DNA of 64,000 nucleotides. It comes from Priestia aryabhattai. GTDB lineage: Bacteria > Bacillota > Bacilli > Bacillales > Bacillaceae_H. The stretch is taken from positions 496,001-560,000 of the forward strand of contig NZ_JAMBOQ010000001.1 of NCBI RefSeq assembly GCF_023715685.1, in the 5' to 3' direction. The position numbers and the translations under genes were made by a program. Shown here one piece after another: positions 48,209 through 57,757 of this stretch (the first letter of the stretch is position 1; the number at the start of each line of letters is the position of its first letter). Under the pieces are notes generated by a model that was not told the DNA's origin, made no database searches, and worked only from the letters and a program-made list of their open reading frames with translations.

Positions 48209-48991
48209 TTATACACCACCAAAGCGGCGACCGCGCTTTTGAAACGCCTCGACTGCTTCGATTAAATGATTTTCTTTAAAATCTGGCCATAATACTTCTG
48301 TAAACCAAAACTCTGTGTAAGCTAGTTGCCAAAGCATAAAATTACTTAAGCGAAGCTCGCCACTTGTACGAATAAGCAAATCCGGATCTGGAAGGCTTTT
48401 GCTCATTAAATAGGAAGAAAATAAATTTTCTGAAATAGAAGAGGAAGCTACTTTTCCCTGTTCTACATCTTCTACCAATGACTGAATAGCGCCCATGATT
48501 TCGTGACGGCTACCGTAATTGAGCGCGAAGTTTAAAATCAACCCCGTGTTATGCTTTGTTTTTTCAATTGCGTTATCCACGGCTCGAATCGTATGGGCAG
48601 GGAGCTCACTTTTATCCCCCATAATACGAACTTGCACATTTTTTTCAATTAGCTCAGGCAGAAAGGTTGTTAAAAATTCCTCTGGCAGTTTCATTAAAAA
48701 CTCGACTTCAGTTTTGGGGCGCTTCCAATTTTCAGTGGAAAATGCATATAAAGTTAATACTTTAACACCTAATTCATTGGCCAATCTGGTCACATGACGC
48801 ACTACCTTCATCCCTTCATGATGGCCCATCATGCGAGGAAGAGCTCGTTTTTGCGCCCAACGACCGTTCCCATCCATAATAATTGCAATATGTTCAGGAA
48901 CAGGGTGCTGTTTCACTTGATCTTTTCGTTCTGACAAAGACAGTGTATTTAAATCTTGACTTTTCTTCCATGCTTGAAATTTTCTTAACAT
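48209..48991 (-). CDS. uppS: Undecaprenyl diphosphate synthase
   Basis: A cis-prenyltransferase making the C55 lipid carrier for cell-wall synthesis. 260 residues, with the catalytic Asp in IIMDGNGRWA near 40, the LTLYAFSTENW block, and the C-terminal RTSGELRLSNFMLWQ. The first 30 residues are a hydrophilic extension. It begins the uppS-cdsA-dxr-rasP group; a candidate promoter overlaps the frr terminator. Confidence 0.96.
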   Translation of the reverse strand: MLRKFQAWKKSQDLNTLSLSERKDQVKQHPVPEHIAIIMDGNGRWAQKRALPRMMGHHEGMKVVRHVTRLANELGVKVLTLYAFSTENWKRPKTEVEFLMKLPEEFLTTFLPELIEKNVQVRIMGDKSELPAHTIRAVDNAIEKTKHNTGLILNFALNYGSRHEIMGAIQSLVEDVEQGKVASSSISENLFSSYLMSKSLPDPDLLIRTSGELRLSNFMLWQLAYTEFWFTEVLWPDFKENHLIEAVEAFQKRGRRFGGV

Positions 48992-49014
48992 GCAAAGGTC
49001 CCCCGTTGTACGCT

Positions 49015-49047
49015 CTCACATAAACGTGTGGCTTATGTGAGTTTTTT
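49015..49047 (+). other. Plus-strand terminator-like hairpin in the uppS leader
   Basis: CTCACATAA (49015-49023), 9-base loop, TTATGTGAG (49033-49041), followed by T6 on the plus strand. All genes here run on the minus strand, where the hairpin would sit at the very 5' end of a uppS transcript. It could block antisense transcription or act as a leader hairpin. Confidence 0.55.
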
Positions 49048-49055
49048 CTTACTAC

Positions 49056-49084
49056 ACATTATTAACAAAAAAACCCCCTGTAAA
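49056..49084 (-). promoter_or_regulatory. Candidate uppS promoter overlapping the frr terminator
   Basis: Minus-strand -35 TTTACA (49079-49084, in the terminator loop), a 17-base spacer made of the terminator 3' arm and T tract, and -10 TAATGT (49056-49061). Confidence 0.5.
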
Positions 49085-49101
49085 CAATAGAGGGTCTTTT
49101 A
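49070..49101 (-). terminator. frr terminator
   Basis: Minus-strand stem ACCCTCT / AGGGGGT (one U-G pair), loop of about 9 bases, T7 tail, 24 bases after the frr stop. Confidence 0.78.
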
Positions 49102-49125
49102 CAATATATTTTACCTTGAAATGAC

Positions 49126-49683
49126 TTAAACTGCCATAATTTCTTCTTCTTTATCTTTCGCCACTTTATCCACTTTTACGATATGGTCATCTGTTAGTTT
49201 TTGAATGTCATCACTGTAGCCGCGTAAATCGTCTTCAGTAATTTCACCTTTTTTCTCTAACTTTTTGAAATCATCGTTTGCATCACGGCGTACGTTACGA
49301 ACCGCAACTTTTGCTTCTTCAGCATATTTTTTCACCATTTTCACTAACTCACGACGACGCTCTTCCGTTAAAGCAGGAATCGATAAACGGATAATGGTTC
49401 CGTCGCTTGTAGGTGTTAATCCTAAATCAGATTTTAAAATAGCTTTTTCAACTTCACCAATTTGTGATTTGTCATAAGGCTGAATAACAAGCATACGAGC
49501 TTCTGGTACGCTTACTTGCGCCAATTGGTTAATCGGTGTTGGTGCACCGTAGTATTCTACCGTTACGCGGTCAAGAAGTGACGCGCTTGCACGTCCAGCA
49601 CGAATTGATGCTAGTTCACGGCTAAATGATTGAATTGCTTTTTCCATTCTTTCTTTTGCGTTTTGCAACACTTGTTTTGGCAT
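49126..49683 (-). CDS. frr: Ribosome recycling factor
   Basis: 185 residues with the three-helix-bundle motifs ([27 protein letters not shown]). Together with EF-G it splits post-termination ribosomes. The ATG follows the pyrH stop by only 2 bases, so the two are coupled, as in most Bacillus. AAAGGGGAAA serves as ribosome site. Confidence 0.97.
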   Translation of the reverse strand: MPKQVLQNAKERMEKAIQSFSRELASIRAGRASASLLDRVTVEYYGAPTPINQLAQVSVPEARMLVIQPYDKSQIGEVEKAILKSDLGLTPTSDGTIIRLSIPALTEERRRELVKMVKKYAEEAKVAVRNVRRDANDDFKKLEKKGEITEDDLRGYSDDIQKLTDDHIVKVDKVAKDKEEEIMAV

Positions 49684-49685
49684 GT

Positions 49686-50408
49686 TTATTTCCCCTTTAC
49701 AATTGTTCCAATGTTTTCGCCTGTAACGGCACGTTTAATATTGCCTTCTTCCGTAATTGAAAAAACAATTAGCGGGATATCGTTGTCCATACATAATGAA
49801 GAAGCTGTAGAATCCATAACAGCTAGTCCATCTTTTAAAACATCAATATACGTTAATGTTTCGTATTTTACAGCATCAGGTACAAGCTTAGGATCTGCAT
49901 TATAAACGCCATCTACGTTGTTTTTAGCCATTAAGATAACGTCAGCTTCGATTTCAGCTGCACGCAAAGCTGCTGTTGTATCTGTAGAGAAATAAGGGTT
50001 TCCTGTACCCGCAGCGAAAATAACAACGCGTTTTTTCTCAAGATGACGAACAGCTTTTCTTCTAATATAAGGCTCTGCTACTTGTCTCATCTCAATAGAA
50101 GTCTGAACTCGTGTTTGCACACCAATGTTTTCTAAGCTATCTTGAAGAGCCAGCGAGTTCATTACTGTTGCTAGCATTCCCATATAATCAGCAGCTGCAC
50201 GATCCATACCCATTTCACTACCAATTTTACCACGCCAAATGTTTCCACCACCAACGACTACAGCAATTTCAACACCTAATTCATAAACGGCTTTTACTTG
50301 TTCAGCAACAGATTTGATGATTGATGGGTTAATACCAAAACCATCTTCACCAGCTAATGCTTCTCCACTTAACTTTAATACGATACGATTATATTTTGCT
50401 TGACTCAT
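49686..50408 (-). CDS. pyrH: Uridylate kinase
   Basis: Phosphorylates UMP to UDP. 240-residue amino-acid-kinase fold with [10 protein letters not shown] at the start, GGGNIWRG near 58, and [17 protein letters not shown]. The ATG at 50408 ([10 protein letters not shown]) lies 4-5 bases after GGAGG-TAAGC; the extension to 50420 contains the ribosome site. A hairpin separates it from tsf. Confidence 0.96.
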   Translation of the reverse strand: MSQAKYNRIVLKLSGEALAGEDGFGINPSIIKSVAEQVKAVYELGVEIAVVVGGGNIWRGKIGSEMGMDRAAADYMGMLATVMNSLALQDSLENIGVQTRVQTSIEMRQVAEPYIRRKAVRHLEKKRVVIFAAGTGNPYFSTDTTAALRAAEIEADVILMAKNNVDGVYNADPKLVPDAVKYETLTYIDVLKDGLAVMDSTASSLCMDNDIPLIVFSITEEGNIKRAVTGENIGTIVKGK

Positions 50409-50445
50409 GCTTACCTCCATCGTTAACGGTGAGATCTCTTTTGTA

Positions 50446-50470
50446 AAAAAGGGAACACACAGTGTTCCCT
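50446..50470 (-). terminator. tsf terminator
   Basis: Perfect 9-bp stem AGGGAACAC / GTGTTCCCT with a 3-base loop and a T6 tail on the minus strand, between tsf and pyrH. Confidence 0.85.
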
Positions 50471-50484
50471 ATACGGTCAAACCC

Positions 50485-51366
50485 TTACTTTTTAACTTGG
50501 TTCATTACTTCTTCAGCGAAGTTGTCTTGACGTTTCTCAATACCTTCTCCTACTTCAAAACGAACGAAGCTTTCAACAGTAGCGCCTTTGCTCTCAACGA
50601 ACTGACGTACTTTTTGATCAGGATTTTTAACAAATGTTTGATCTAGTAAGCAAATATCTTCGAAGAATTTGCCAAGGCGACCTTCAACCATTTTTGCAAC
50701 GATTTTTTCTGGTTTGCCTTCGTTTAATGCTTGTTGAGTTAATACTTCGCGCTCACGCTCAGTTTCTTCAGCAGAAACTTGGTCACGAGAGATGTATTTA
50801 GGGTTGATTGCAGCAATGTGCATAGCAACGTCTTTTGCAACAGCTTCTTCAGTTGTACCAGACAATACTGTTAACACACCGATACGTCCGCCAGCATGTA
50901 AGTAAGCGCCGAATGCATCAGCATCAGTTTTTGTTGCTACAGCAAAACGACGTAAAGATAATTTTTCTCCGATTGTAGCAATTGCAGAGTTGATGTGTTC
51001 TTCAACAGTTGCACCGTTTTCCATTTTTTGAGTAGCAGCTTCAGCAGCGTCAGCTGGTTTGTTAGCTAAGATGTGAGCAGCTAATTCTTTTGTTAATTTT
51101 TGGAAACCTTCGTTTTTCGCAACGAAATCAGTTTCAGAGTTAACTTCTAAGATAACAGCTTCGTTACCTTGAGTTTCGATGTAAGTTAGACCTTCAGCAG
51201 CAATACGGTCTGATTTTTTAGCAGCTTTTGCAATACCTTTTTCACGTAAGAAATCGATTGCTTGCTCCATGTCACCGTTAGTTTCAGTTAACGCTTTTTT
51301 ACAATCCATCATACCAGCGCCAGTTTTTTCACGTAATTCTTTTACCATTTGAGCAGTAATTGCCAT
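50485..51366 (-). CDS. tsf: Elongation factor Ts
   Basis: The 293-residue nucleotide exchange factor of EF-Tu. The N-terminal UBA-like domain ([21 protein letters not shown]) and the [10 protein letters not shown] block are intact. The ATG has AAGGAGG upstream. It follows rpsB by about 107 bases containing a terminator, so EF-Ts is made from partial read-through of the rpsB transcript. Confidence 0.97.
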   Translation of the reverse strand: MAITAQMVKELREKTGAGMMDCKKALTETNGDMEQAIDFLREKGIAKAAKKSDRIAAEGLTYIETQGNEAVILEVNSETDFVAKNEGFQKLTKELAAHILANKPADAAEAATQKMENGATVEEHINSAIATIGEKLSLRRFAVATKTDADAFGAYLHAGGRIGVLTVLSGTTEEAVAKDVAMHIAAINPKYISRDQVSAEETEREREVLTQQALNEGKPEKIVAKMVEGRLGKFFEDICLLDQTFVKNPDQKVRQFVESKGATVESFVRFEVGEGIEKRQDNFAEEVMNQVKK

Positions 51367-51424
51367 AATGTGTAGCCTCCTTGTTTGGGTATGTAATTAA
51401 TGTATATAAATGGGTTAAATCTTT

Positions 51425-51466
51425 TCAAAAAAAGGTGATAAAAGGCTATTCCCTCTTATCACCTTT
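51425..51466 (-). terminator. rpsB terminator
   Basis: 11-bp perfect stem AAAGGTGATAA / TTATCACCTTT with a 14-base loop and a T7 tail on the minus strand, 8 bases after rpsB. Confidence 0.85.
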
Positions 51467-51473
51467 CACGGAA

Positions 51474-52193
51474 TTAAGCAGTAGTTGTTTCAGTTTCAAC
51501 TGCTGTTTCTTCACCTTGTTTAGCTTCTAGAATAGCATCAGCAACTTTAGAAGTTAAAAGTTTAACAGCACGAATTGCATCATCGTTTGCAGGGATTACA
51601 TAGTCAATTTCGTCTGGATCACAGTTAGTGTCTACGATACCAACGATTGGAATGTGTAATTTTTTAGCTTCCGCTACTGCAATACGCTCTTTACGAGGGT
51701 CAATGATGAATAATGCATCTGGAAGTTGTTTCATATCTTTAATGCCGCCTAAGAATTTTTCAAGACGCTCTAACTCTTTTTTAAGTTGAACTACTTCTTT
51801 CTTAGGTAGTACTTCGAAAGTACCGTCTTCTTGCATTTTTTCGATATCTTTTAAACGTTTGATACGTTTTTGAATAGTTGAGAAGTTAGTTAATGTACCA
51901 CCTAACCAACGTTGGTTAACGAAGTACATACCAGCGCGAGCTGCTTCTTCTTTAACAGAATCTTGAGCTTGTTTTTTCGTACCTACGAATAAAACAGTAC
52001 CGCCGTCTGCAGCTAATTCTTTAACGAATTTGTACGCTTCTTCTACTTTCTTAACTGTTTTTTGAAGATCAATAATGTAGATGCCGTTACGCTCAGTGAA
52101 GATGTATTTCTTCATCTTTGGGTTCCAACGGCGAGTTTGGTGACCGAAATGTACACCAGCTTCTAGTAATTGTTTCATTGAAATTACTGACAT
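51474..52193 (-). CDS. rpsB: Small ribosomal subunit protein uS2
   Basis: 239 residues with the family signatures [19 protein letters not shown] at the start and [12 protein letters not shown] near 155. The C-terminus is Glu/Thr-rich. TAGGAGGAAA lies upstream of the ATG. It has its own strong promoter, and its leader of about 110 bases may carry an S2 autoregulatory structure. Confidence 0.97.
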   Translation of the reverse strand: MSVISMKQLLEAGVHFGHQTRRWNPKMKKYIFTERNGIYIIDLQKTVKKVEEAYKFVKELAADGGTVLFVGTKKQAQDSVKEEAARAGMYFVNQRWLGGTLTNFSTIQKRIKRLKDIEKMQEDGTFEVLPKKEVVQLKKELERLEKFLGGIKDMKQLPDALFIIDPRKERIAVAEAKKLHIPIVGIVDTNCDPDEIDYVIPANDDAIRAVKLLTSKVADAILEAKQGEETAVETETTTA

Positions 52194-52303
52194 GTGTTTT
52201 TCCTCCTAATGGTTTTAAGTCTCCTCCGCTCATTTCATCTTCAGCCGAAACTACAAAAAGTAGCACCATCAACCGAATCAACAAGCGTGTGTAATAACAC
52301 CAA
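52194..52303 (-). promoter_or_regulatory. rpsB 5' leader, candidate autoregulatory structure
   Basis: A leader of about 110 bases with a CTAC-N5-GTAG hairpin and purine-rich 3' part. Ribosomal-protein leaders upstream of rpsB are known in several bacteria; the function here is inferred from length and position only. Confidence 0.3.
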
Positions 52304-52308
52304 AAACA

Positions 52309-52337
52309 AATATAGCACACTCCTTTTTCACAAGCAA
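52309..52337 (-). promoter_or_regulatory. Sigma-A promoter of rpsB
   Basis: Minus-strand -35 TTGCTT (52332-52337), 17-base spacer, -10 TATATT (52309-52314). The -35 lies just before the 3' end of the swrB-like gene. Confidence 0.7.
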
Positions 52338-52351
52338 GCGTTTCATTAAGT

Positions 52352-52879
52352 TTATTGATGAAATTTCAATAATAATTCAATTTCAGTTTTCCCTCTGTGT
52401 AAATGTTTTGCAATTTCTTCAATTGTTAAACCTTTTCCCTTTAAATAAACGGAAAATTCTTTTATCTCTTCACCTGACAAACCTTGAATTTGGTCTGTAG
52501 TTAATTCATCAAAAGATGTGCTTATAGGTTTCTGACTTTCTTCTATAGACAGAAGTTCATGCAGCGACTCAGAAGGCTCACTTTTTAGATCCACTCTTTG
52601 AACAGGCACGTCTTCTTCATCTAAAAAAGGTGATTTTGCGCTGTTTTTTCCCATTTCCGAAGAAAGCGAAGTTGACCGCTCTCGAAGCTGCCGTAAAAAC
52701 TGCTCGTTTTGTTCCTGAAATTCAGCGAGATATGAACCCATCGCAGCTTCCATTTTATTTATATTTTGCTGGTGCCAGCGTTCAATCCTTTTCACTTTGG
52801 TCACTTGCATATATAAAAGAATAATGCAAAACAGTGATAGACCATGAATTAAAAAACTAACTGTAAGTAAAAACCCCAT
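52352..52879 (-). CDS. swrB: SwrB-like flagellar assembly protein (YlxL)
   Basis: 175 residues. One N-terminal membrane helix (about 3-25), a helical Gln/Glu-rich segment, an acidic linker, and a C-terminal helix-turn-helix-like tail (LTIEEIAKHLHRGKTEIELLLKFH). The layout and the position between sigD and rpsB match YlxL/SwrB, which in B. subtilis promotes flagellar export activation and swarming. The linker is poorly conserved in this family. It follows sigD by 15 bases. Confidence 0.8.
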   Translation of the reverse strand: MGFLLTVSFLIHGLSLFCIILLYMQVTKVKRIERWHQQNINKMEAAMGSYLAEFQEQNEQFLRQLRERSTSLSSEMGKNSAKSPFLDEEDVPVQRVDLKSEPSESLHELLSIEESQKPISTSFDELTTDQIQGLSGEEIKEFSVYLKGKGLTIEEIAKHLHRGKTEIELLLKFHQ

Positions 52880-52894
52880 CCTTTTACCTCTTTG

Positions 52895-53656
52895 TTAAAT
52901 TATTTTGCTTAAACTCGTACGCATTTTAAACAGCGCTTTAGAATGAATTTGAGAGATGCGTGAAGTAGATAGACCTAACAGCTGGGCGATTTCTGTGAAA
53001 GTCAACTCTTCTTTATAGAATAATGAAACAACGAGCTGCTCTTTTTCATTTAGCTGCTCAATGACTTCAGCAAGCTCTTGATATCGTTCGTCGTTAATTA
53101 GCTCATCTTCAGGAGAGAGCGTTTTTTCATCTCTAATCGTATACTTTTGCTCTCCATCTTCATACTCTTTTGGCTGTTCTTCCATTGATAAAACGTTAGC
53201 TAAAAATCCTTCATTCATTGTATGAACAACATCTGCTTCTGTCATACCTATTTCTTTTGCAACCTCACTTGGTGCAACTCTGCGCAAGTATCTTTGTTCA
53301 AGCGCTTCTGTTGCTTGTTCAATCCTTTTCGTCTTTTCCCTTGCGCTTCTTGATAACCAATCTTCTTTACGAAGCCCGTCTATTATCGCCCCTCGAATTC
53401 GAAAAGACGCATACGTATCAAATTTTAAGTCTCTACCGTAATCAAATTTTTCCAACGCATCGTAAAGACCGATCAATCCTAAGCTCTGTAGCTCTTCTTT
53501 ATGAATATTTTTCGGCAGCCCTACACTAATCCGCTGAACGTGATAGTTAACAAGCGGCATATACTTTTTAACAAGCATATTTCCCGCATGTGAGTCTCTC
53601 GTCTCTATCCATTCCTGCCAAATTTTATGTTCTTCAACTTCTTGTATACTTTTCAA
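52895..53656 (-). CDS. sigD: RNA polymerase sigma-28 factor SigD
   Basis: 253 residues. Region 2 contains KFDTYASFRIRGAIIDGLR and region 4 contains EKEQLVVSLFYKEELTFTEIAQLLGLSTSRISQIHSKAL. It drives flagellin, motility and autolysin genes and closes the fla/che operon, so it is also controlled by operon length. TTG start with AAGGAG 11 bases upstream, a rather long spacing that may limit translation. Confidence 0.95.
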   Translation of the reverse strand: MKSIQEVEEHKIWQEWIETRDSHAGNMLVKKYMPLVNYHVQRISVGLPKNIHKEELQSLGLIGLYDALEKFDYGRDLKFDTYASFRIRGAIIDGLRKEDWLSRSAREKTKRIEQATEALEQRYLRRVAPSEVAKEIGMTEADVVHTMNEGFLANVLSMEEQPKEYEDGEQKYTIRDEKTLSPEDELINDERYQELAEVIEQLNEKEQLVVSLFYKEELTFTEIAQLLGLSTSRISQIHSKALFKMRTSLSKII

Positions 53657-53705
53657 GGGTCTTTCAACTCCTTTTTATAGCGCTAGTAATCGTTCAAGGC
53701 ACACT

Positions 53706-54200
53706 TTATATTGTTTTTATCCCTTCGTTAATTGTACGAATCTTTAAAATAGCCGTTTGAGGATCAAATTCAATTGTTCGTCCGTTGTGTCCTCCTGTAG
53801 CTTTCGCTGCAATTTCTACACTGTTTCTATGCAGCTCTCTCTCCACAGCTTGAACATTTCGAAAGCCAATTCGCATCACATCATTTCTTGATTCAAAATT
53901 AAACATCTGCGCGCCTCCTGCTATTTTTGCTTTTAACAATTTTCTATGTGCGCCTTGTTTAATCAACATATTTATCAAATCAAAAATGGCTGTATCTGCA
54001 TATTTAGCTCTATTAAAAGGACATTTAGCCCCGCTTGAATCCGGAAGCATCACATGAGCGAGCCCAGCTACTGAGTGAACAGAGTCATAAACTACAACTC
54101 CTACGCATGACCCTAATCCCGCTGTTCGAAGCACTGCGGGTGCATGCGTAACATTCATCTCGGCAATTCCTACCTTAATCACTTGTTTATCATCTCTCAC
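53706..54200 (-). CDS. cheD: Chemoreceptor glutamine deamidase CheD
   Basis: 164 residues. The catalytic Cys lies in GLGSCVGVV (C32), the His in GLAHVMLP (H49), and the Thr region is KYADT (T70). CheD deamidates chemoreceptors and, in B. subtilis, binds the CheY-P phosphatase CheC. Here no cheC lies beside it: cheW ends only 50 bases upstream. GTG start with GGAG 10 bases away. Confidence 0.93.
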   Translation of the reverse strand: MRDDKQVIKVGIAEMNVTHAPAVLRTAGLGSCVGVVVYDSVHSVAGLAHVMLPDSSGAKCPFNRAKYADTAIFDLINMLIKQGAHRKLLKAKIAGGAQMFNFESRNDVMRIGFRNVQAVERELHRNSVEIAAKATGGHNGRTIEFDPQTAILKIRTINEGIKTI

Positions 54201-54250
54201 GATTCTTCAACTCCTAGAAACTTCAGCGTGATATCCATTATTCGTTCGTC

Positions 54251-54679
54251 TCACTGGAGGGGGTCTTCTAATGAGAGCACTTTAGGTAAATTTAGAAGAA
54301 CAATTAAACGCCCATCTACTTTAACGACCCCGCTCAAATATTCTACAGCTATTCCTTCAATTGTTTCAGGTACTGAAGCAATCGTTTTTTCATCAATATC
54401 CACTACATCATTTGCCGCATCGACAATCAAACCAGCTTCTATATCATTAAGGCGAACCATAATAATACGTGTCAGCTCATGGTTAAGCTGTTCTTGTAAT
54501 TTAAAACGAGTGCGCAAATCAATAATCGGTGTAATGACACCACGAAGATTAATAACACCTTTTACGTATTCTTTTACTCCAGGAACGCGTGTTATGTGCT
54601 GAATCTTTTCAATCGATTGCACTTCTTCTACTGAAATTCCGTACTCCTCGTCTCCCAATTGAAACACAATAATTTTCAT
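54251..54679 (-). CDS. cheW: Chemotaxis coupling protein CheW
   Basis: 142-residue CheW fold (FQLGDEEYGISVEEV; GVINLRGVITPIIDLR) that links CheA to receptors. AAAGGGGATAAAGG precedes the ATG. It lies 31 bases after cheA in the che segment of the operon. Confidence 0.95.
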   Translation of the reverse strand: MKIIVFQLGDEEYGISVEEVQSIEKIQHITRVPGVKEYVKGVINLRGVITPIIDLRTRFKLQEQLNHELTRIIMVRLNDIEAGLIVDAANDVVDIDEKTIASVPETIEGIAVEYLSGVVKVDGRLIVLLNLPKVLSLEDPLQ

Positions 54680-54710
54680 GCCTTTATCCCCTTTCTTTTT
54701 GCAACATTTA

Positions 54711-56690
54711 TCACTTAATCAACGCGTTGCAATCAATGATAAGCGCTACTTGTCCATCGCCTAAAATCGTGGCTCCTGAAATAGCAAATACAGCCGGCAG
54801 ATAATGACCTAAAGATTTTAAAACAATTTCCTGCTGACCGATAAAAGAATCAACAATTAGCCCGGCAGTCTTTTCACCTTTTTTAACAATGACTACTGAA
54901 TAATAATTGCCTTGTACCGAGTTAGGTACATTAAATAGTTTCTTTAAATCGATAAGAGGAATAATTGCTCCTCGGAAGTCAATAACCTTTTGACCGTGTA
55001 CATGCATAATATCTTTTGGCTGAACAATGGCTGTTTCAATAATTGAAGAAAGCGGCAAGGCATAGCGCTCTTCACTCATTTGCACGAGTAAAGCAGAAAT
55101 GATAGACAGAGTGAGCGGCAGTTGAATAGAAAACCGCGAACCGTATCCTTCGCTGGAATCAATCGTTACAGAACCACCTAACGATTCAATCGTATTTTTC
55201 ACAACATCTAAACCTACCCCTCGTCCGGAAACATCTGAAATTTGCTCAGCAGTCGAAAAGCCCGAAGCGAAAATGAGTTCGTATACTTGTTTGTCCGTTA
55301 GCGTTTCAGCTGTCTTTTCATCGATAATTCCTCGATTTAACGCTTTTTGCAGTACCTTCTCACGATTGATGCCCGCCCCGTCATCTTCTAAATCAATAAA
55401 GACATGATTTCCACTATGATAAGCTTTAAGGCGAATCATCCCAGTTTCATTCTTTCCTTTCGTTAAGCGCGCTTGAGGCATTTCAATCCCATGGTCAACC
55501 GCATTTCTTAATAAGTGAACAAGCGGATCTCCAATTTCATCGATGACGGTCCGGTCCAGCTCTGTGTCAGCTCCGACAATTTGAAGCTCAATTTGTTTCC
55601 CTAAATCTTTCGAAAGCTGTCTCACCATACGGGGAAAACGATTAAAAACGGTTTCCACAGGTACCATACGCATATTTAAAATAATCGTTTGCAAATCTCC
55701 CGAAATACGAGACATTCGTTCTACCGTTTCGTCTAACTCGCTATTATTCAATTCTTTTGATATTTGTTCTAACCGGCCTCTATCAATAACTAGTTCTTCA
55801 AACAAGTTCATGAGACTGTCCAAACGGTCAATATTGACTCGAATTGTTTTGTTAATTGACGGTTGTTTTTTTTCTTCAACAGACGATTTAGAAGATGCTG
55901 ACACAGTAACTTCCTGTATGGCTGCTGCTACTTCTTGTGAAACAGACTCCTCCATTTCTGTCTCCTTTTTTACGGGGACCACAGCAATTTTCACGCTTTC
56001 TACTTCAGAGACTTCCATAATGCTCGCCTGTAGCTTTTCTTGCGATTCATTTGTTACTAATATAACGATAAAAGATGATTCAAATTTTTCTTGTTCGATA
56101 TCTTGAACAGTTGGCGCTGACTTAATTACGTCTCCCGCTTGCTCTAACACATCAAATACCATATATGCACGGGCAGCTTTTAATAAGCAGGTGCTTTCAA
56201 GCTGTACGGTTATTTCAAACGCGTTTACCCCTTGGTCTGCTGTTTGACTGAGCAACGTTTGTACAAGTTCATCGTATTCAATAAAAGAAGCTGCAGACTG
56301 CGCTACAGGTTCTTCTGCTACAATACGCTGCAGCTTTTGAACAAGCAATTTGACATCAAGCTGACCATCGCCGCCTTCAGAAATAGATTGAACCATTATT
56401 TCTAGCGCATCGACTGATTCAAACAAAACATCGACAATTTCCGTGTGAGCGTCGAGCTGGTGATTTCGAACGGCATCTAACACGTTCTCCATTTTGTGAG
56501 TTAATTGTGCTAAATCATCAAACCCCATCGTTGCAGACATCCCTTTTAACGTATGAGCAGATCGAAAAATTTCGTTTACATAGCTAAGATCATTCGTATT
56601 TTTTTCAAAAAGCATTAGCTGATCATTAACGTTTTGTAAGTGTTCTTTGCTTTCTTCAATAAATACTTCTAAATATTGATTCATATCCAT
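54711..56690 (-). CDS. cheA: Chemotaxis histidine kinase CheA
   Basis: 659 residues: P1 phosphotransfer domain with the phospho-His at residue 46 (AHTLKG), a P2 CheY/CheB-binding domain, P3 dimerisation, P4 ATPase with N-box LLRNAVDHGIE, G1 DDGAGIN and G2 GRGVGLDVV, and a CheW-like P5 domain. It phosphorylates CheY and CheB. GGAGGG lies about 10 bases before the first ATG; the second ATG, two codons on, is possible. Confidence 0.96.
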   Translation of the reverse strand: MDMNQYLEVFIEESKEHLQNVNDQLMLFEKNTNDLSYVNEIFRSAHTLKGMSATMGFDDLAQLTHKMENVLDAVRNHQLDAHTEIVDVLFESVDALEIMVQSISEGGDGQLDVKLLVQKLQRIVAEEPVAQSAASFIEYDELVQTLLSQTADQGVNAFEITVQLESTCLLKAARAYMVFDVLEQAGDVIKSAPTVQDIEQEKFESSFIVILVTNESQEKLQASIMEVSEVESVKIAVVPVKKETEMEESVSQEVAAAIQEVTVSASSKSSVEEKKQPSINKTIRVNIDRLDSLMNLFEELVIDRGRLEQISKELNNSELDETVERMSRISGDLQTIILNMRMVPVETVFNRFPRMVRQLSKDLGKQIELQIVGADTELDRTVIDEIGDPLVHLLRNAVDHGIEMPQARLTKGKNETGMIRLKAYHSGNHVFIDLEDDGAGINREKVLQKALNRGIIDEKTAETLTDKQVYELIFASGFSTAEQISDVSGRGVGLDVVKNTIESLGGSVTIDSSEGYGSRFSIQLPLTLSIISALLVQMSEERYALPLSSIIETAIVQPKDIMHVHGQKVIDFRGAIIPLIDLKKLFNVPNSVQGNYYSVVIVKKGEKTAGLIVDSFIGQQEIVLKSLGHYLPAVFAISGATILGDGQVALIIDCNALIK

Positions 56691-56704
56691 CGTAATTTTC
56701 CCTC

Positions 56705-57748
56705 CTATTTCTGTGCGTAGCGAGAAATAAAGCTTCCAACGTTTCGCAGCGGTTCAATATAATCAACAAGTTTTGTAGAAACGGCTGATTTGGGCATCCC
56801 ATAAATGACAGCTGTTTCTTCAGATTCAGCCAATATAATCGCGTCTTTATTTTTCTTTAAATCAATAACACCTTCCGTTCCATCCGATCCCATTCCCGTC
56901 AACACAACGGCAAGCTTTTGATAACCTGAAATCTTACTAATGGACTGAAACAAACGATCCACTGAGGGGCGATGTCCTTTTACAGGTAAAGAGGTGTCTA
57001 AACAAATGCTGAGCTGTCCATTTTTCTCTACGACCGTCATATGAAAGCCTCCAGGAGCAATATAAGCACATCCTGAGCGAACGATTTCATTGTCTTTTGC
57101 TTCTTTCACTTCAATATCAGCTAGCTGATTTAGTCTAGCTGCTAACGATTTTGTAAAATTTGGAGGCATATGCTGCACAATAAAAATGGGTGCACTTATA
57201 TCTTTTGAAACAGTTGATAATACTTCTTGCAGCGCATGAGGTCCTCCAGTAGAAGTGCCAATACAAATAAGCTTGTTAACTTTCGATTGCATCGGGAGGT
57301 TATATACACTGCTTTTTTGCACGTGCTGATGACTGCTTGAAGATAGATTGGCTTTACTAGCCAGCAATAGCTTAGAAATAAGCTCATCTTTCACTTTATG
57401 TAAGTCCAGCGAAATAGCTCCAGAAGGTTTAGCAACAAAATCAACTGCGCCGTACTGCATAGCCGTCAGCGTATTTTCAGCGCCTTCTACTGTTGTGCTC
57501 GATAACATGACAACAGGAAGGGGATTCACGCGCATGAGCTGTTTTAACATATCTAAGCCATTCATTTTGGGCATTTCGATATCAAGTGTCACAATGTCTG
57601 GCAACAGCTCGAGCGCTTTTTTTAACCCTTCTTCACCGTTACGTGCTGTACCCACAACGTGAAAACGACTGTCAAGTGCTAAAAAATCGCCGATTAGCTT
57701 TCGCATAAATGCAGAATCATCTACAATAAGCACCTTTATTTCATTCAC
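56705..57748 (-). CDS. cheB: Chemotaxis response regulator / methylesterase CheB
   Basis: 347 residues. Receiver domain with VDDSAFMRK and the phosphoacceptor Asp56 (TLDIEMPKMNG), linker, then the methylesterase domain with catalytic Ser in GTSTGGP, His in VQHMPP and the C-terminal Asp in GMGSDGTEG. It removes methyl groups from receptors for adaptation. GTG start. It follows ylxH by 9 bases. Confidence 0.95.
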   Translation of the reverse strand: MNEIKVLIVDDSAFMRKLIGDFLALDSRFHVVGTARNGEEGLKKALELLPDIVTLDIEMPKMNGLDMLKQLMRVNPLPVVMLSSTTVEGAENTLTAMQYGAVDFVAKPSGAISLDLHKVKDELISKLLLASKANLSSSSHQHVQKSSVYNLPMQSKVNKLICIGTSTGGPHALQEVLSTVSKDISAPIFIVQHMPPNFTKSLAARLNQLADIEVKEAKDNEIVRSGCAYIAPGGFHMTVVEKNGQLSICLDTSLPVKGHRPSVDRLFQSISKISGYQKLAVVLTGMGSDGTEGVIDLKKNKDAIILAESEETAVIYGMPKSAVSTKLVDYIEPLRNVGSFISRYAQK

Positions 57749-57757
57749 TCTGATTTC

